Virus record (IMG/VR): IMGVR_UViG_3300001473_000094
Location: 1 to 64,000 of that record
Direction: 5' to 3' (one strand)
From: a virus
DNA length: 64,000 nt
In this document: positions 33,774 through 42,590 of the stretch, one piece after another
How positions within the stretch are numbered: position 1 is the stretch's first letter
Layout: every line of letters starts with the position of its first letter
Made by a program: the position numbers and the translations under genes
Notes under the pieces: model-generated
Told to the model about the DNA's origin: nothing
Seen by the model: only the letters and a program-made list of their open reading frames with translations
Database searches by the model: none

Positions 33774-35293
33774 TAGTTGAGTCTTTCGATCACGATTGAC
33801 AGAAGCAGCGTGTCGGCAGACGACTGACTGGTCACGACGACAGAGAGCAGCTTGGACAGAACTTCGGCATCGACCTCGATGACCGTACCGAAGAGCTGGT
33901 CTGTCGGTGTAGAGGAGACGGCATAGACCGAGCCAACTGTTGCGCCGGATACGGAAAGCTGGATGGAGCAGGAGCCGGAGGACAACGAAGCCGTTAGCCC
34001 AATAATCCTGATCCTCTCGCCGAACATGCGGCGAATATCGTAGGTGTCGTCTGCCACCGCACCGCTGAGGGCCATGTTGATGACATCCGTCCCTCGAACC
34101 AGCGGAAGCTGCGCGGCCGCGAGCCGACCGTCGCCGTCGAGGGTTGCCGTGCCGCCGGCGACACCGAGTGACGACTTGTAGACCAAAGCCGAGAAGTCGA
34201 CAGGCTTGTAGACGAAGCCGGTGCCAGTGGAGTTGATGTAGACCGCATAGTTGGCCTCACCAGTTGAGATCGACGGAAGGGTCGATTCCGGCCGGGTCGA
34301 AAGCCACTGTGAGCCGTCATAGAATTTGAGCTGGTTTGGCGTGACCGAGGTGTCGATCCAGAGTTCACCGGACGCGGGAATAATCGGAGCCGTTGCGGCA
34401 ACATTGATGACGGCAGCTTCGAGAAGGTGATCGGCCAGACCGTCAACTTTGGCCTGCGGGATGTCTCCGTCGTCAATCGCCACCCTGTCGTATGGAATCT
34501 TGCCTGTCTTGTTGTCGGTGTAGACGCCTTCCAACATGAAGCCGGGGATTTCTGTGGCGCTCGTGGAAGCGATGATGATGACGGAGAGGACGTCATTGGT
34601 GACGGCGGCCTGCATAAGCGTCAGAGAGGAGGTGCCGTCGCTGATGACATAGTCTGTCGTCGGCGCTTGCAGGATGCCATTCAGGAAGACTTGAGCCTGA
34701 TATTCATTCTCCGGGAGAGTCAAACCGAAGACGGACTGGGTTGCCCCGGTCACGGTGAAGTCCTGTCTGGTGGTTGAGATGGAGCCGGAGCCGCGCGCTT
34801 TATAGATCGAGATGATGTCGTTCAGCGTGGCGCCACTGCCGAGGGTGACGGTGTCGGCGTCAGGGTCGAGAGTGTAGTCGTCCTCAGAGAGCAGTAGACC
34901 GTTCTGGAAGACGAAGATGTAATCGGAAGATGTGTGGACATAGGGGAAGACGGTCTGACTGGCAGTTGCGGTCGTGTCCACACGCGCCGTGATGATTGGC
35001 AGGGCGACATCGCCAATGTCCCTACCGGGGTCTCCGCGCAGATCTTCAGGTGTGGCCAAGACGGTCCAGTCTGCATCGGAAGCCGTTTTGTATTTCAGTC
35101 CATCGGCATCGTAGGTGAACTGGAACGCGACATCGAACTGGCCGGTGGCGTCGAAGATTGAGGTGATCAGTTCGGCCACCGTCTTGTTGCCGCGCTCGGC
35201 AGCGACAAGGTAGCGAACGATGTTCTCGAAGTCCGCCTGAATGTTTGAAGACGAACCGTAGTTGTTGGGGTTGAGCTGGGCCAAGCGTCCCAT
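33773..35293 (-). CDS. Tail fibre-like protein with shared virion anchor
   Basis: The ATG at 35293 has GGAGAG upstream. The N-terminal 60 residues (IVRYLVAAERGNKTVAELITSIFDATGQFD) resemble those of the second fibre at 43214 (ADILGDIFDATGTF), suggesting a common attachment domain. The middle (about 85-240) contains repeated beta domains typical of T7-like fibre proteins (VFQNGLLLSEDDYTLD, VFLNGILQAPTTDYVISD). The C-terminus is beta-rich. It is likely a fibre or a fibre-adaptor that binds receptor or a second fibre. Confidence 0.72.
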   Translation of the reverse strand: MGRLAQLNPNNYGSSSNIQADFENIVRYLVAAERGNKTVAELITSIFDATGQFDVAFQFTYDADGLKYKTASDADWTVLATPEDLRGDPGRDIGDVALPIITARVDTTATASQTVFPYVHTSSDYIFVFQNGLLLSEDDYTLDPDADTVTLGSGATLNDIISIYKARGSGSISTTRQDFTVTGATQSVFGLTLPENEYQAQVFLNGILQAPTTDYVISDGTSSLTLMQAAVTNDVLSVIIIASTSATEIPGFMLEGVYTDNKTGKIPYDRVAIDDGDIPQAKVDGLADHLLEAAVINVAATAPIIPASGELWIDTSVTPNQLKFYDGSQWLSTRPESTLPSISTGEANYAVYINSTGTGFVYKPVDFSALVYKSSLGVAGGTATLDGDGRLAAAQLPLVRGTDVINMALSGAVADDTYDIRRMFGERIRIIGLTASLSSGSCSIQLSVSGATVGSVYAVSSTPTDQLFGTVIEVDAEVLSKLLSVVVTSQSSADTLLLSIVIERLN

Positions 35294-35295
35294 GG

Positions 35296-36813
35296 TCACT
35301 CTCCGACGATCAGCGCGAAACCGGCGAAACGGAATTGTCCCGTTCCACAAGCCTTAACGCGCAGGCGGCAGGCCGTCGTCCGCACATTCACAGGCACGCG
35401 GCGGTTATGGTTGAGAGGGGTCCCTCGGGCGTCTGCAATTGCGGTCCCTGGCTCGGCCTCGACATTGTATCGCGACCAGATGACCTTGCCGGTGACGGCA
35501 TCGATTAGTTCGAGGTTGAGGTAGCTCTTGCCGGCGCAGGACAGGACAAGGCCGGCCAGCGATTTGTGGTCGGTGAAGGAGCCAAGGAACAGGTCAGGCG
35601 TCTCGATGCTGAGGTCGGGAAACTTCCCGGCGGTCTCCTCTTCGACCTTGGCCACCTGAAAGAGGCCGTCCGGGGTGCCGTAGATAAGCGAGCCGTCTGC
35701 GTAATCGCCACAGGTCGTGGACAAGAAGCTCTCGGACAGCGACCAAGTGCCGGAAGAGTCAAGGTCAGTCGGATCGAGCGTTAGTGTCAGGCGCCGGCTG
35801 ATGGCGCCCTCGAACGGGAAGAAGACATGGTACTGGCTTTCGTCAGCGTCGAAGGCCGCCGAGATGTCCTTGATGTCGCTGACGCCGCGCACAAGCTCCC
35901 GATAGAGAGTCGTGATCGGGAAGGAGAGCGGCAGAGAGTAGATCATCACCCCGTTTTCGCGGGAGCGGCGCACGGTCTGCACGCCCGTTCGTGAGCAGTA
36001 AAGGACATCACCGTTGGCTTCTTGGATCGTGTTGTGGGAGATGCAGCCAGCGGAGATGGAGGTTCGGGATTCAATGCCCCAGTCTTCGATGTTTTCGCCC
36101 GTCCGGTAGATCAAGCCGCGAGAGGTCGTGAAGATAATCAGCTTGTCGTTTTCGAAGGTGGCCAAGCCAGTGATGCGCTCATTGTTTTTGAGCTGGTTAC
36201 CCAGATCGATCTTGAAGCCACGCAGGACATTCTCGGAGTCTTTGGCCTCCTCCTCGGAGAAGAAGTTGACGTCGTTGACGCGGCTGATTTCGATGACGTT
36301 CGGGTATTGCGGCATGCCGCCGACGACGAGGCGGGAGGCCACGGTCGTTGCGAAGGCAGGGCGCAGCCGATTGGATAGAGGCTTGGTCGCTGGCAGGACT
36401 TCGAAGGCCGTGCCGTTAAATGCGACAGGCGTCTCGCCTTGGGCGAAGGTGTAGAGGATGTCGCCAAAATGGACGGACGATGGACTGGCGCCAGCGGTGA
36501 AAAATGTGGGAGCTTGCGCGCCAGTGGTCGAGCGAGGGTACAGTCCGTCGGACAGGCGTTCGAACCAGAGGAGCGAGAAGAGGTCGTAGTGCTTGGCGTG
36601 GGCGATGTTGACGCCGCTCTGGATGCGGGTGACGCCGGGGTCGCGCACGATCTGGCCAATGGGATCGGCGTAACCGTTTGAGAGAACGGCCAAGGGTTGG
36701 CGCTTGCCGGTGTCTTGGTTGTTTCTCGCGCGGATGGTCTCCAAGCCAATGAAGTTTTCGTATGCGATCGGTCGCTCTTTGACAGCGCGAGGCGATTTGG
36801 AGGGCGTGGTCAT
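35296..36813 (-). CDS. Tail nozzle/tail tubular protein B-like protein
   Basis: The 505-residue protein is beta-rich with repeated blades (for example RITGLATFENDKLIIFTTSRGLIYRTG, DYADGSLIYGTPDGLFQVAKV), suggesting a beta-propeller. Propeller-type nozzle proteins (T7 gp12, P22 gp10) close the portal channel. It follows the small adaptor-like gene with a 4-nt overlap, the order seen for gp11-gp12. Sequence similarity to those families is not obvious to me, so the call leans on order and fold guess. Confidence 0.6.
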   Translation of the reverse strand: MTTPSKSPRAVKERPIAYENFIGLETIRARNNQDTGKRQPLAVLSNGYADPIGQIVRDPGVTRIQSGVNIAHAKHYDLFSLLWFERLSDGLYPRSTTGAQAPTFFTAGASPSSVHFGDILYTFAQGETPVAFNGTAFEVLPATKPLSNRLRPAFATTVASRLVVGGMPQYPNVIEISRVNDVNFFSEEEAKDSENVLRGFKIDLGNQLKNNERITGLATFENDKLIIFTTSRGLIYRTGENIEDWGIESRTSISAGCISHNTIQEANGDVLYCSRTGVQTVRRSRENGVMIYSLPLSFPITTLYRELVRGVSDIKDISAAFDADESQYHVFFPFEGAISRRLTLTLDPTDLDSSGTWSLSESFLSTTCGDYADGSLIYGTPDGLFQVAKVEEETAGKFPDLSIETPDLFLGSFTDHKSLAGLVLSCAGKSYLNLELIDAVTGKVIWSRYNVEAEPGTAIADARGTPLNHNRRVPVNVRTTACRLRVKACGTGQFRFAGFALIVGE

Positions 36814-37256
36814 TCACCCTCCGACGACAATGACCCGTTGTTGGGGTTGGTCTTGGCCACGTCGAAAGCGCGGACATCGATGGGGGTGTTTCCGTTGCGC
36901 TCCTGCCAGAGTTTCCGGTTCATGGTTTTGTAGTAGTCGCTCATCAGGACGATGGCCTTGTCGCTACGCTGGTGTTTTGCATAGGCGGCGGCCAAACCGT
37001 CCATCATGATGTGATCGTCGATGGGGCGCTTGTCTTCGATGGAGATGTATCGCGCGATCTGGTCCATGCCCTCGCGATAAGGGTGCATGTTGACTTCGTC
37101 GACGATGTCATTGGCGAACTTCAGCATCAAATGGGCCAAGGCCCCGTCAATCATATCGACGTTGGAGTCGCCGAAGATGACGAGGCCCATGGCCATCAGT
37201 TCGCTGAGATGGGCGTACTTGCCGCCCGATGTGACATTCGGGAGGCCGGAGGTCAT
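36810..37256 (-). CDS. Head-tail adaptor-like protein
   Basis: The 148-residue protein is helical with a short beta part, as in portal adaptors (T7 gp11, P22 gp4). It lies between capsid and nozzle genes, and its start overlaps the stop of the upstream small gene (TAATG). Assignment is positional. Confidence 0.55.
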   Translation of the reverse strand: MTSGLPNVTSGGKYAHLSELMAMGLVIFGDSNVDMIDGALAHLMLKFANDIVDEVNMHPYREGMDQIARYISIEDKRPIDDHIMMDGLAAAYAKHQRSDKAIVLMSDYYKTMNRKLWQERNGNTPIDVRAFDVAKTNPNNGSLSSEGE

Positions 37257-37504
37257 TAGTCTCCGACCGCCGCGATACGGCCGATGACGACGAGGTGATG
37301 AACGGCGGCCTTCTCGGCCTGTTCCTTGTTCAGAACCCACTCGACCTTGTTGGGGTGCTCGGGATTGCGACGACCGCGAACACCCAGGAATTTGTAGCTT
37401 CGGTCTTCGTCGCGCGTGGTTCGGTAGAGGAACTGAAGCTCCGCCTTCGCGGGCTTGGCCTTCGGCTCAGCTTTTGCTGCTGCCTTTTGAGTGGCTTCGG
37501 GCAT
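37256..37504 (-). CDS. Small protein after the capsid gene
   Basis: The 82-residue protein has an Ala/Lys/Pro-rich N-terminal tail (residues 5-22) and a compact 60-residue domain. Position between capsid terminator and adaptor would suit a head decoration or head-completion protein. No family is recognised. Confidence 0.55.
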   Translation of the reverse strand: MPEATQKAAAKAEPKAKPAKAELQFLYRTTRDEDRSYKFLGVRGRRNPEHPNKVEWVLNKEQAEKAAVHHLVVIGRIAAVGD

Positions 37505-37524
37505 GAGGAACCTCGATGTTGGAA

Positions 37525-37555
37525 GAAGAAAAAGCTGGGGGCCGAAGCCCCCAGC
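37525..37555 (-). terminator. Rho-independent terminator after the major capsid gene
   Basis: GCTGGGGGC (37534-37542) and GCCCCCAGC (37547-37555) form a perfect 9-bp stem with a 4-base loop. On the minus strand the stem is followed by TTTTTCTTCTTC. It lies 11 nt beyond the capsid stop, so capsid mRNA is partly separated from the tail genes, as with the T7 gene 10 terminator. Confidence 0.85.
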
Positions 37556-37565
37556 CGGGTCGTCA

Positions 37566-38744
37566 CTAGGCCGCTTTGCGAAGCGTCCAATTCTTGACGT
37601 AGGTGTGCGTGCGGTCCTGCTTCAGCTCCAGACCACACTCCGTCAGGAACTCGTGCTTGCGACGGTCTTCGCCGTTGCCCTGACGATCCTTGAGGAGCTG
37701 CGTGTCACGGTTCTGCATGTACCGGTAACAGATGTCCTGCATGTCGAGGATGAGCATGGACTCTTTCATGCCCGGAAGCTGACGGAACATCGGGTGCAGG
37801 TATGCAAGCAGGTCGCCCGCTGGCGTTGTGTAGCGGGTGAAGTTGATGCCGTAGGCACCGTCCACCTGCTGAGGAGACCAGCGGTCTTTGGCGAACCAGT
37901 TGAGGTGATGCGCCACGGTGGAACCGATGAAGGCGATCTTTTCCTTCGACCCGTAGGCGAAGATGTCATCGATCAGCTTCGTGTCGAACTCTTCTTCCGT
38001 CATGATCGTCGAGGCTGCCGTATCGGAAGTCACGTCGATGACGTTGGTCAGAGAGTTGATCAGACCGCCGGTGTAGCGAGTCGGCTCGGCAGAGCTGGCA
38101 TTTGCGATGTGGCGGGTGCCGAAGAAGAAGGCACGCTCCATGTCGCTCATGTGCAGCTTCAGGGCTTTCACGCGAGACTCGTCTTCCTTGGGTCCCGTGC
38201 GAAGGTTGGTGTTGGCCAGAGTGCCGGTGACCGAAAAGGCCGTTCGGAAAATCTGGGTGTAGTTGTACGCAAGCGTGGCATCGAAGGAGATCGGCGTCGG
38301 AGTGTCCGCGCCTTCCTTCGCTGCGTAGCCGGCGATGAACAGTTCAGCGTTGTCGGCGATCTGATGCGTGGTGCCGCCAATGTTGCGGGTAACGGTCAGG
38401 GCCGTGCCCGTGCAATCAGCAGTGGCATGCATAACTTCGCCGGTCGTGGCGTTCACGAGGATCGTACCCGCGACGATGAACTGGTTGTCGTCGTTGGCGT
38501 CGAGCGTGACGGCACCCGTAGAGGTGTCAGCCACAGCGCCGTTGACCGTGACCACCTGATCCGGCAGCTCGTCCCGGAAGTTGTTGTACTTCGGGTCGTC
38601 CGTGGACTCGGAGGTCATCATTGCAATCAGAGCTGAGAGCGGCGCATCGCCGTTCGGCTCAAGGAAGGTGTAAAGCTCGCGGTAGTTGGTCGGGCGGAAA
38701 TCCGTCGTGAACTCACCCGTACCGCGAACGCCGAGAATGGCCAT
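37566..38744 (-). CDS. Major capsid protein (HK97-fold, SU10/DUF5309-like)
   Basis: The 392-residue protein starts at ATG 38744, which has GGAGG at good spacing; the upstream ATG at 38756 does not. An N-terminal segment with NYRELYTFLEPNGDAPLSAL and the later FRTAFSVTGTL, EDESRVKALKLHMSDMERAFFFG and VKNWTLR segments fit the SU10-type capsid family. Position after the scaffold gene, a private late motif (38928) and a terminator directly behind it all fit a highly expressed capsid gene. Confidence 0.85.
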   Translation of the reverse strand: MAILGVRGTGEFTTDFRPTNYRELYTFLEPNGDAPLSALIAMMTSESTDDPKYNNFRDELPDQVVTVNGAVADTSTGAVTLDANDDNQFIVAGTILVNATTGEVMHATADCTGTALTVTRNIGGTTHQIADNAELFIAGYAAKEGADTPTPISFDATLAYNYTQIFRTAFSVTGTLANTNLRTGPKEDESRVKALKLHMSDMERAFFFGTRHIANASSAEPTRYTGGLINSLTNVIDVTSDTAASTIMTEEEFDTKLIDDIFAYGSKEKIAFIGSTVAHHLNWFAKDRWSPQQVDGAYGINFTRYTTPAGDLLAYLHPMFRQLPGMKESMLILDMQDICYRYMQNRDTQLLKDRQGNGEDRRKHEFLTECGLELKQDRTHTYVKNWTLRKAA

Positions 38745-38927
38745 CTTGGCCTCCATCTGGGTTGCGTTTGTTTAGGTCTGAAGGACGGGTCGGGCGCTCT
38801 GCCGTCATCGGTCATTCAGGACGGGGCCGTTCAACTCTCACCCGGCATCTCTCGGGCGACCGTCTTTCGGTTATAGATCGAGGGCCGAAGCGCTCTGGTT
38901 CGAGAGATTATGCGCTTCTGGGGAATC

Positions 38928-38940
38928 TGTCATCCGGTCA
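38928..38940 (-). promoter_or_regulatory. Late motif TNACCGGACGACA, copy D
   Basis: TGACCGGATGACA, preceded by AAGT, lies 183 nt before the capsid start codon in a 275-bp intergenic gap. The gap holds no other gene on the minus strand. Confidence 0.65.
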
Positions 38941-39019
38941 ACTTGAAGACCATTGCAAATCATCTTGAGGACGACATAGGCTGTTGCTGGGAGGGTGCTG
39001 CCATAGGAGACAGCCCAGC

Positions 39020-39511
39020 ATGGCGAGGAAAGGCCCGACCGGATTGAGCGCATGGGTTCGCGCGCATGACGGACAAGAATGCCCATACTGCGGAACCAGA
39101 ATGTCAACAAAAAGCCAATGGGCTTTTCCGACGAGGGATCACGTCATCCCGCAGGCGATGGGCGGCAGGTTTTATGTGGCGGTGTGCCGGAAGTGCAATG
39201 AAGCAAAGGGCGACACGCATCCCAAGTTCTGGTTCGGTGGGGCCGTGAAGGCCAATCCGAGACAGTTTCGCAGGATCGTCGGGGTCCTGCGGCGCGCAGG
39301 CGTTTTTGGAAACTGCACGACGGAAAAGAGCCGGGAGACGGCCTACGCAATGCTCGGCGTTAACGCCCCCGTCGTGCACCCATATTGGAAGCCGAGATGG
39401 ATGATGCGATCTAAAGGCGCCGCTTCTCAGCCATCCTTCCGGCAAAGGCGTCAAAGTCAGCCTGCTCCTCGCTCGGCTGTCCCTGAGGACCGGAAGGCGC
39501 TCCACCGGTAG
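39020..39511 (+). CDS. Free-standing HNH endonuclease
   Basis: The ATG at 39020 has AGGAGA 9 nt upstream. Residues 20-75 carry a zinc-bound HNH module: CPYCGTRM, RDHVIPQAMGG and VCRKCNEAKGD. The 163-residue gene is on the plus strand between the leftward capsid and scaffold genes and overlaps the scaffold 3' end by 101 nt. Homing endonucleases of this type insert between phage structural genes and cut intron- or insert-less relatives. Confidence 0.82.
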   Translation: MARKGPTGLSAWVRAHDGQECPYCGTRMSTKSQWAFPTRDHVIPQAMGGRFYVAVCRKCNEAKGDTHPKFWFGGAVKANPRQFRRIVGVLRRAGVFGNCTTEKSRETAYAMLGVNAPVVHPYWKPRWMMRSKGAASQPSFRQRRQSQPAPRSAVPEDRKALHR

Positions 39512-40406
39512 GAGTGGTGAAGGCTTGGCGGCGCTCTTGAATGCCACGAAGACGGTCCATCTCACCTGAGGACAGATGGTTCTTGAAATCGTTCATCACC
39601 GTCAGGGTCAGATCGGGATCAACAAAGTCTTCCATCGTGTAGCCACGCTGTGCGGCAAACTCCATGAAGGGGCTGGCCATGTCAGTGGGGAGCTGAAGGC
39701 GCTGCTGGGCAGCGTCAAGGTTGTTGCCAATTGTCTGCTGGACAGATTGGCCCTGTACCTGGCGAGCGCCCTGTTGGGCCATGCGAGCTGCTTCGACTTG
39801 GCCAGTCGTCTGGGCAAGAACCTGCTGCATGGCTTCAGTCATCCGGCTCATCTGTTGAGCCATCTGGTTCATGTTGCCCTGCATCTGCCTGTAGCCGGGC
39901 GGCAGGGTGGAGGCGTTCTCGTTTTCCCACTTGGCCAGATCGTCATCTGAAGGGACGGACGGTGTGCCGGAGTTGGAGTTTGGGGCCGGTTCGTTCGGAC
40001 GTGGTGGCGTGTTCTGTGGGCTTCCTCCCGACATGCGCTGCTGAGCGTACTCAGCCAACTCTTGGCCAAGCTGGGCCGGCGTCAGGTTCGGGTTGGCCTG
40101 CATGATCTTTTCAGCCAATGCGATGACCGGCTTCATCTGGGCGTTCTTCTGGTTGAGGCCGGTGTAACGTGCCGCCATCCCAGCGATCTGGGACTCGGTC
40201 ATCTTCCGCGTCTGGCCATTGCCTAGGTTGATCTCGATAAAGGCTTCTTCGCGCAGCTTTTCGGACTCGGATTTCGGGGCTCCGTCAGACTGGGCTTGGC
40301 CTTGCGCCGTTTCCTGAGGCTGCGGCGTGCCGCCTTGGCCGGCCTCTTCCGGCGGCGGCCCGTCGATGGCAGCAATGGCTTTGCGCTGTTCATTATTCAG
40401 AGACAT
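39411..40406 (-). CDS. Scaffolding protein
   Basis: The ATG at 40406 has AAGGAG upstream. The 331-residue protein is hydrophilic, Gln/Pro/Met-rich and mostly disordered, with a helical region (about 170-250) and a C-terminal helix-rich basic end (MDRLRGIQERRQ... AGRMAEKRRL). This composition and the position just before the capsid gene are typical of scaffolds, whose basic C-terminus binds the capsid protein. Confidence 0.72.
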   Translation of the reverse strand: MSLNNEQRKAIAAIDGPPPEEAGQGGTPQPQETAQGQAQSDGAPKSESEKLREEAFIEINLGNGQTRKMTESQIAGMAARYTGLNQKNAQMKPVIALAEKIMQANPNLTPAQLGQELAEYAQQRMSGGSPQNTPPRPNEPAPNSNSGTPSVPSDDDLAKWENENASTLPPGYRQMQGNMNQMAQQMSRMTEAMQQVLAQTTGQVEAARMAQQGARQVQGQSVQQTIGNNLDAAQQRLQLPTDMASPFMEFAAQRGYTMEDFVDPDLTLTVMNDFKNHLSSGEMDRLRGIQERRQAFTTPTGGAPSGPQGQPSEEQADFDAFAGRMAEKRRL

Positions 40407-40704
40407 CGGTCTTCTCCTTGGCGCCCTCATGGGCTTCCGCAAGTTCGAGTTCGTTTTTGAGGATGAGGGCCTGTGTTTCAGGAAGGGACTGCAAGAGCTT
40501 GACGGCGCGCAGGCCAGCACGCTGGAAGTCGAGGATCTCCTTGGCCGTGTGGACGCTGCCGGTCATCGCTTTGATGATGGAGTCGGCCTCGCGGTCGAGG
40601 ATGTTGGAAAGGAGAGACCAGCCGCGCGAAGCAGCGAGGGCGTCGATCTCTTCGAGATCGCGCCTGATCGCGTGAACGGGGCGGTGGGCGGTGACTGACT
40701 TCAT
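40393..40704 (-). CDS. Hypothetical helical protein in the lysis/scaffold interval
   Basis: The 103-residue protein is helical and charged with no membrane segment. It overlaps the lysozyme stop (ATGA) and the scaffold start by 14 nt. No family is recognised. A virion or assembly role is as likely as a lysis role. Confidence 0.55.
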   Translation of the reverse strand: MKSVTAHRPVHAIRRDLEEIDALAASRGWSLLSNILDREADSIIKAMTGSVHTAKEILDFQRAGLRAVKLLQSLPETQALILKNELELAEAHEGAKEKTDVSE

Positions 40705-41567
40705 CGGCGGAACAGGTTCAGGATTGCTTCGATGATGGCGGCCAGGGGGTTGTTGCGCCTCACGGCCGGCTGGGGTTGCTTGGCCGGTTCTTTGGCCGGT
40801 TGCGGAGCTGGCTTCTCGGGGCCCGGCGTGGACACAGGTTTGGGTCGATTGGCCGCTTTGAGGGCCGAGATCAGGGCGTTGCGCGTCTCTGGCCCAGTGA
40901 GGCCGTCGACCGTGATGCCAGCGTTTTCTTGGAAAGCACGGATGCCGCCCTTGTCGGTCTTGTAGCCAAGGAGGACGAGGGCTGCGCGGTCGGTCGCATC
41001 GAGGCGCTCAGAGAAATGGTTGAGGCCGCCATTGATGCGGCGCGTGATCATCTCGTCATTGCCCTGTTGGGCCAGCCGGTTGAGAGAGCGGCGCGTGGGG
41101 TTGCCCTCGGACCAGTAATAAGCCGCCGAGAAAAAGGCCCATGGAAAATTAGCCAGCTCTTTTGGGTTCTTGACGAAGTCGGGGATGGCTTTGGAGACGA
41201 AGCGGCTCAGCACGGCCTTGGCCCACTTGGTAAACTTGGTCGTATTGTAACGGCCAGTCGTCTGGATTAGGCCGCGCCCCTTGAAGCGTCTGCCGTCCCC
41301 CGGCTGTGTGTTGCCCAGATCGCTGCGGCCCTCATAGTCTTTGCCGGATGCGAACTCGGTTGTCGTCGAGAAGTAGGCGGATTCGACCGCCGTCTGGCCA
41401 AGGAAGCGGGACAAGTTGAGGAGATTGTCGAGGTCAAAGTGGTGGCCGTACTCGTTGATGTATCGAACCGTTTCGCTGACGATCTTGGGCTGGTTTCGCC
41501 CACGGTTGCCGCTGCGGTAGCGGACGCCGGCAATCTCGTAGAGCTGGGCTTCGGTGAGCAGGTTCAT
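40701..41567 (-). CDS. GH19-type endolysin with peptidoglycan-binding domain
   Basis: ATG 41567 has GGAGAAAG upstream; the frame is open further upstream but would overlap Rz1. Residues 10-200 match glycoside hydrolase 19 (chitinase/lysozyme): Glu62 and Glu71 in AVESAYFSTTTEF and the conserved RFKGRGLIQTTGRYN. Residues 205-245 look like a PG_binding_1 repeat (FQENAGITVDGLTGPETRNAL). A Pro/Lys/Ala linker leads to a short amphipathic C-terminal helix that may bind membrane or outer layers. It follows the spanin pair in one leftward lysis cassette. Confidence 0.85.
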   Translation of the reverse strand: MNLLTEAQLYEIAGVRYRSGNRGRNQPKIVSETVRYINEYGHHFDLDNLLNLSRFLGQTAVESAYFSTTTEFASGKDYEGRSDLGNTQPGDGRRFKGRGLIQTTGRYNTTKFTKWAKAVLSRFVSKAIPDFVKNPKELANFPWAFFSAAYYWSEGNPTRRSLNRLAQQGNDEMITRRINGGLNHFSERLDATDRAALVLLGYKTDKGGIRAFQENAGITVDGLTGPETRNALISALKAANRPKPVSTPGPEKPAPQPAKEPAKQPQPAVRRNNPLAAIIEAILNLFRR

Positions 41568-41661
41568 CACTTTCTCCGGGGACGTTTGGCCGAGCGAGGG
41601 AGGAGGCGCCTGAGCTTGAGCCCATGCGTCGGCTTCTTTGTCTGCTGACGGGAACGCTTGA

Positions 41662-41874
41662 TCACTTTTCGCACGCCGGAGCCTCTCCACAGGTCCGGTT
41701 GTTCACCGCGACCTGCTCGGCAAACTGGCGATCGTTGCGCGAGATGTACGCTGCGGTCGGCGGCTGGGGCGTCATCAGGACGAAGCCGGCGCCTTCAGTC
41801 GCAGGCGTCGTCTGGCATGCCGTCAGGGACAAGCTCACGGCAGAGATCAGAGGCAGAAAGGTCGCGGATTTCAT
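41662..41874 (-). CDS. Rz1-like outer-membrane spanin lipoprotein
   Basis: The 70-residue frame starts with a lipoprotein signal peptide and lipobox (SLSLTAC, Cys about residue 20). Its 5' part overlaps the 3' end of the Rz-like gene in another frame, the classic overlapping Rz/Rz1 arrangement. A short Pro-containing mature segment follows. It would join the inner-membrane spanin to disrupt the outer membrane. Confidence 0.78.
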   Translation of the reverse strand: MKSATFLPLISAVSLSLTACQTTPATEGAGFVLMTPQPPTAAYISRNDRQFAEQVAVNNRTCGEAPACEK

Positions 41875-42067
41875 CGGCGTTCTCGTTCTTCTCTTGGATG
41901 AGGGAAAGCGCGCGCTCAGAGGCGGCCAAAAAGGCCGCCGCTTTGCCGCGCTGCTCGGCTGAGGGGATTGCAATCAGGTACACGTAAAGGACAAACAGGA
42001 TCGCAGCGCCGACCACGAAGGTCTGCGGGCGGAGCAGCGCGGCAGGGATTGAGGGCAATCCGAACAT
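41795..42067 (-). CDS. Rz-like inner-membrane spanin
   Basis: The 90-residue protein has an N-terminal membrane helix (about 14-35) and a periplasmic helical, charged domain ending in a Cys near the C-terminus. The Rz1-like gene is embedded across its 3' end. It is the first gene after late motif C (29 nt). No ribosome-binding site is evident, so the start is less certain than the frame. Confidence 0.75.
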   Translation of the reverse strand: MFGLPSIPAALLRPQTFVVGAAILFVLYVYLIAIPSAEQRGKAAAFLAASERALSLIQEKNENADEIRDLSASDLCRELVPDGMPDDACD

Positions 42068-42096
42068 GCGGCCAAAATGGCAGCGGGCTATAGAAC

Positions 42097-42109
42097 TGTC
42101 GTCCGGTTA
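42097..42109 (-). promoter_or_regulatory. Late motif TNACCGGACGACA, copy C
   Basis: TAACCGGACGACA lies between the stop of the permuted-papain gene and the spanin start, 29 nt before the latter. It would serve the lysis cassette and scaffold. Confidence 0.65.
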
Positions 42110-42113
42110 TCGG

Positions 42114-42590
42114 TTAGCGGCTCAGCAGCACGTCATGGATGGCGCCGGGATCGAGATGGGTGAGATGGCCAAGGCCGACGGCCATGGGGACGATTTCGGA
42201 GCACAGGAAGGCGATGCGACGGAACGGCTTGTAGGGGAGGGGACCGATCTTCAGGATGTGCCGGGTGAAGAGGTTTGGCCAGTCGTAGGGGTAGCCGTGG
42301 TAAGCTTCGATGAATTGGACGGCCTCGGCTTCGTTGCCGGGGATTTCGATGAAGTCCCAGTGGCCCGGCTTCGCGTCAATGTGGGTCGAGCGGACGCCCC
42401 CGTCGCGCGGCGAGGCGGAATGGCCACGGAAGGAAATGATCTCGCCTTTGCCGTTGCGCTTGAGATCGGTGGCCAACTCGACATGGCTGTAGGGCGAGGA
42501 TGTCCATATCTGGATAATCCAGTCGGTCGGACGGCTTGAGCCGCGATAGAAAGCGAGGGTGCAGGTCAGGGCGTCGGAGGCGTCGGCCAT
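42114..42590 (-). CDS. Permuted papain-like (YiiX/NlpC-P60 type) hydrolase
   Basis: The 158-residue protein has a His in SPYSHVEL (about residue 36) and a later Cys in IAFLCSEIV (about residue 129). This inverted His-then-Cys order marks the circularly permuted NlpC/P60-like amidases/peptidases. Such genes occur beside fibre genes in several phages and may trim cell-surface peptides or act on acylated substrates. It overlaps the upstream gene by 25 nt. Confidence 0.62.
   Translation of the reverse strand: MADASDALTCTLAFYRGSSRPTDWIIQIWTSSPYSHVELATDLKRNGKGEIISFRGHSASPRDGGVRSTHIDAKPGHWDFIEIPGNEAEAVQFIEAYHGYPYDWPNLFTRHILKIGPLPYKPFRRIAFLCSEIVPMAVGLGHLTHLDPGAIHDVLLSR

Noticed and set aside
38757-39019. 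Small minus-strand frames upstream of the capsid gene
   Set aside because: No ribosome-binding site or plausible composition; the gap is better explained by the late motif and the 5' leader of the capsid mRNA.
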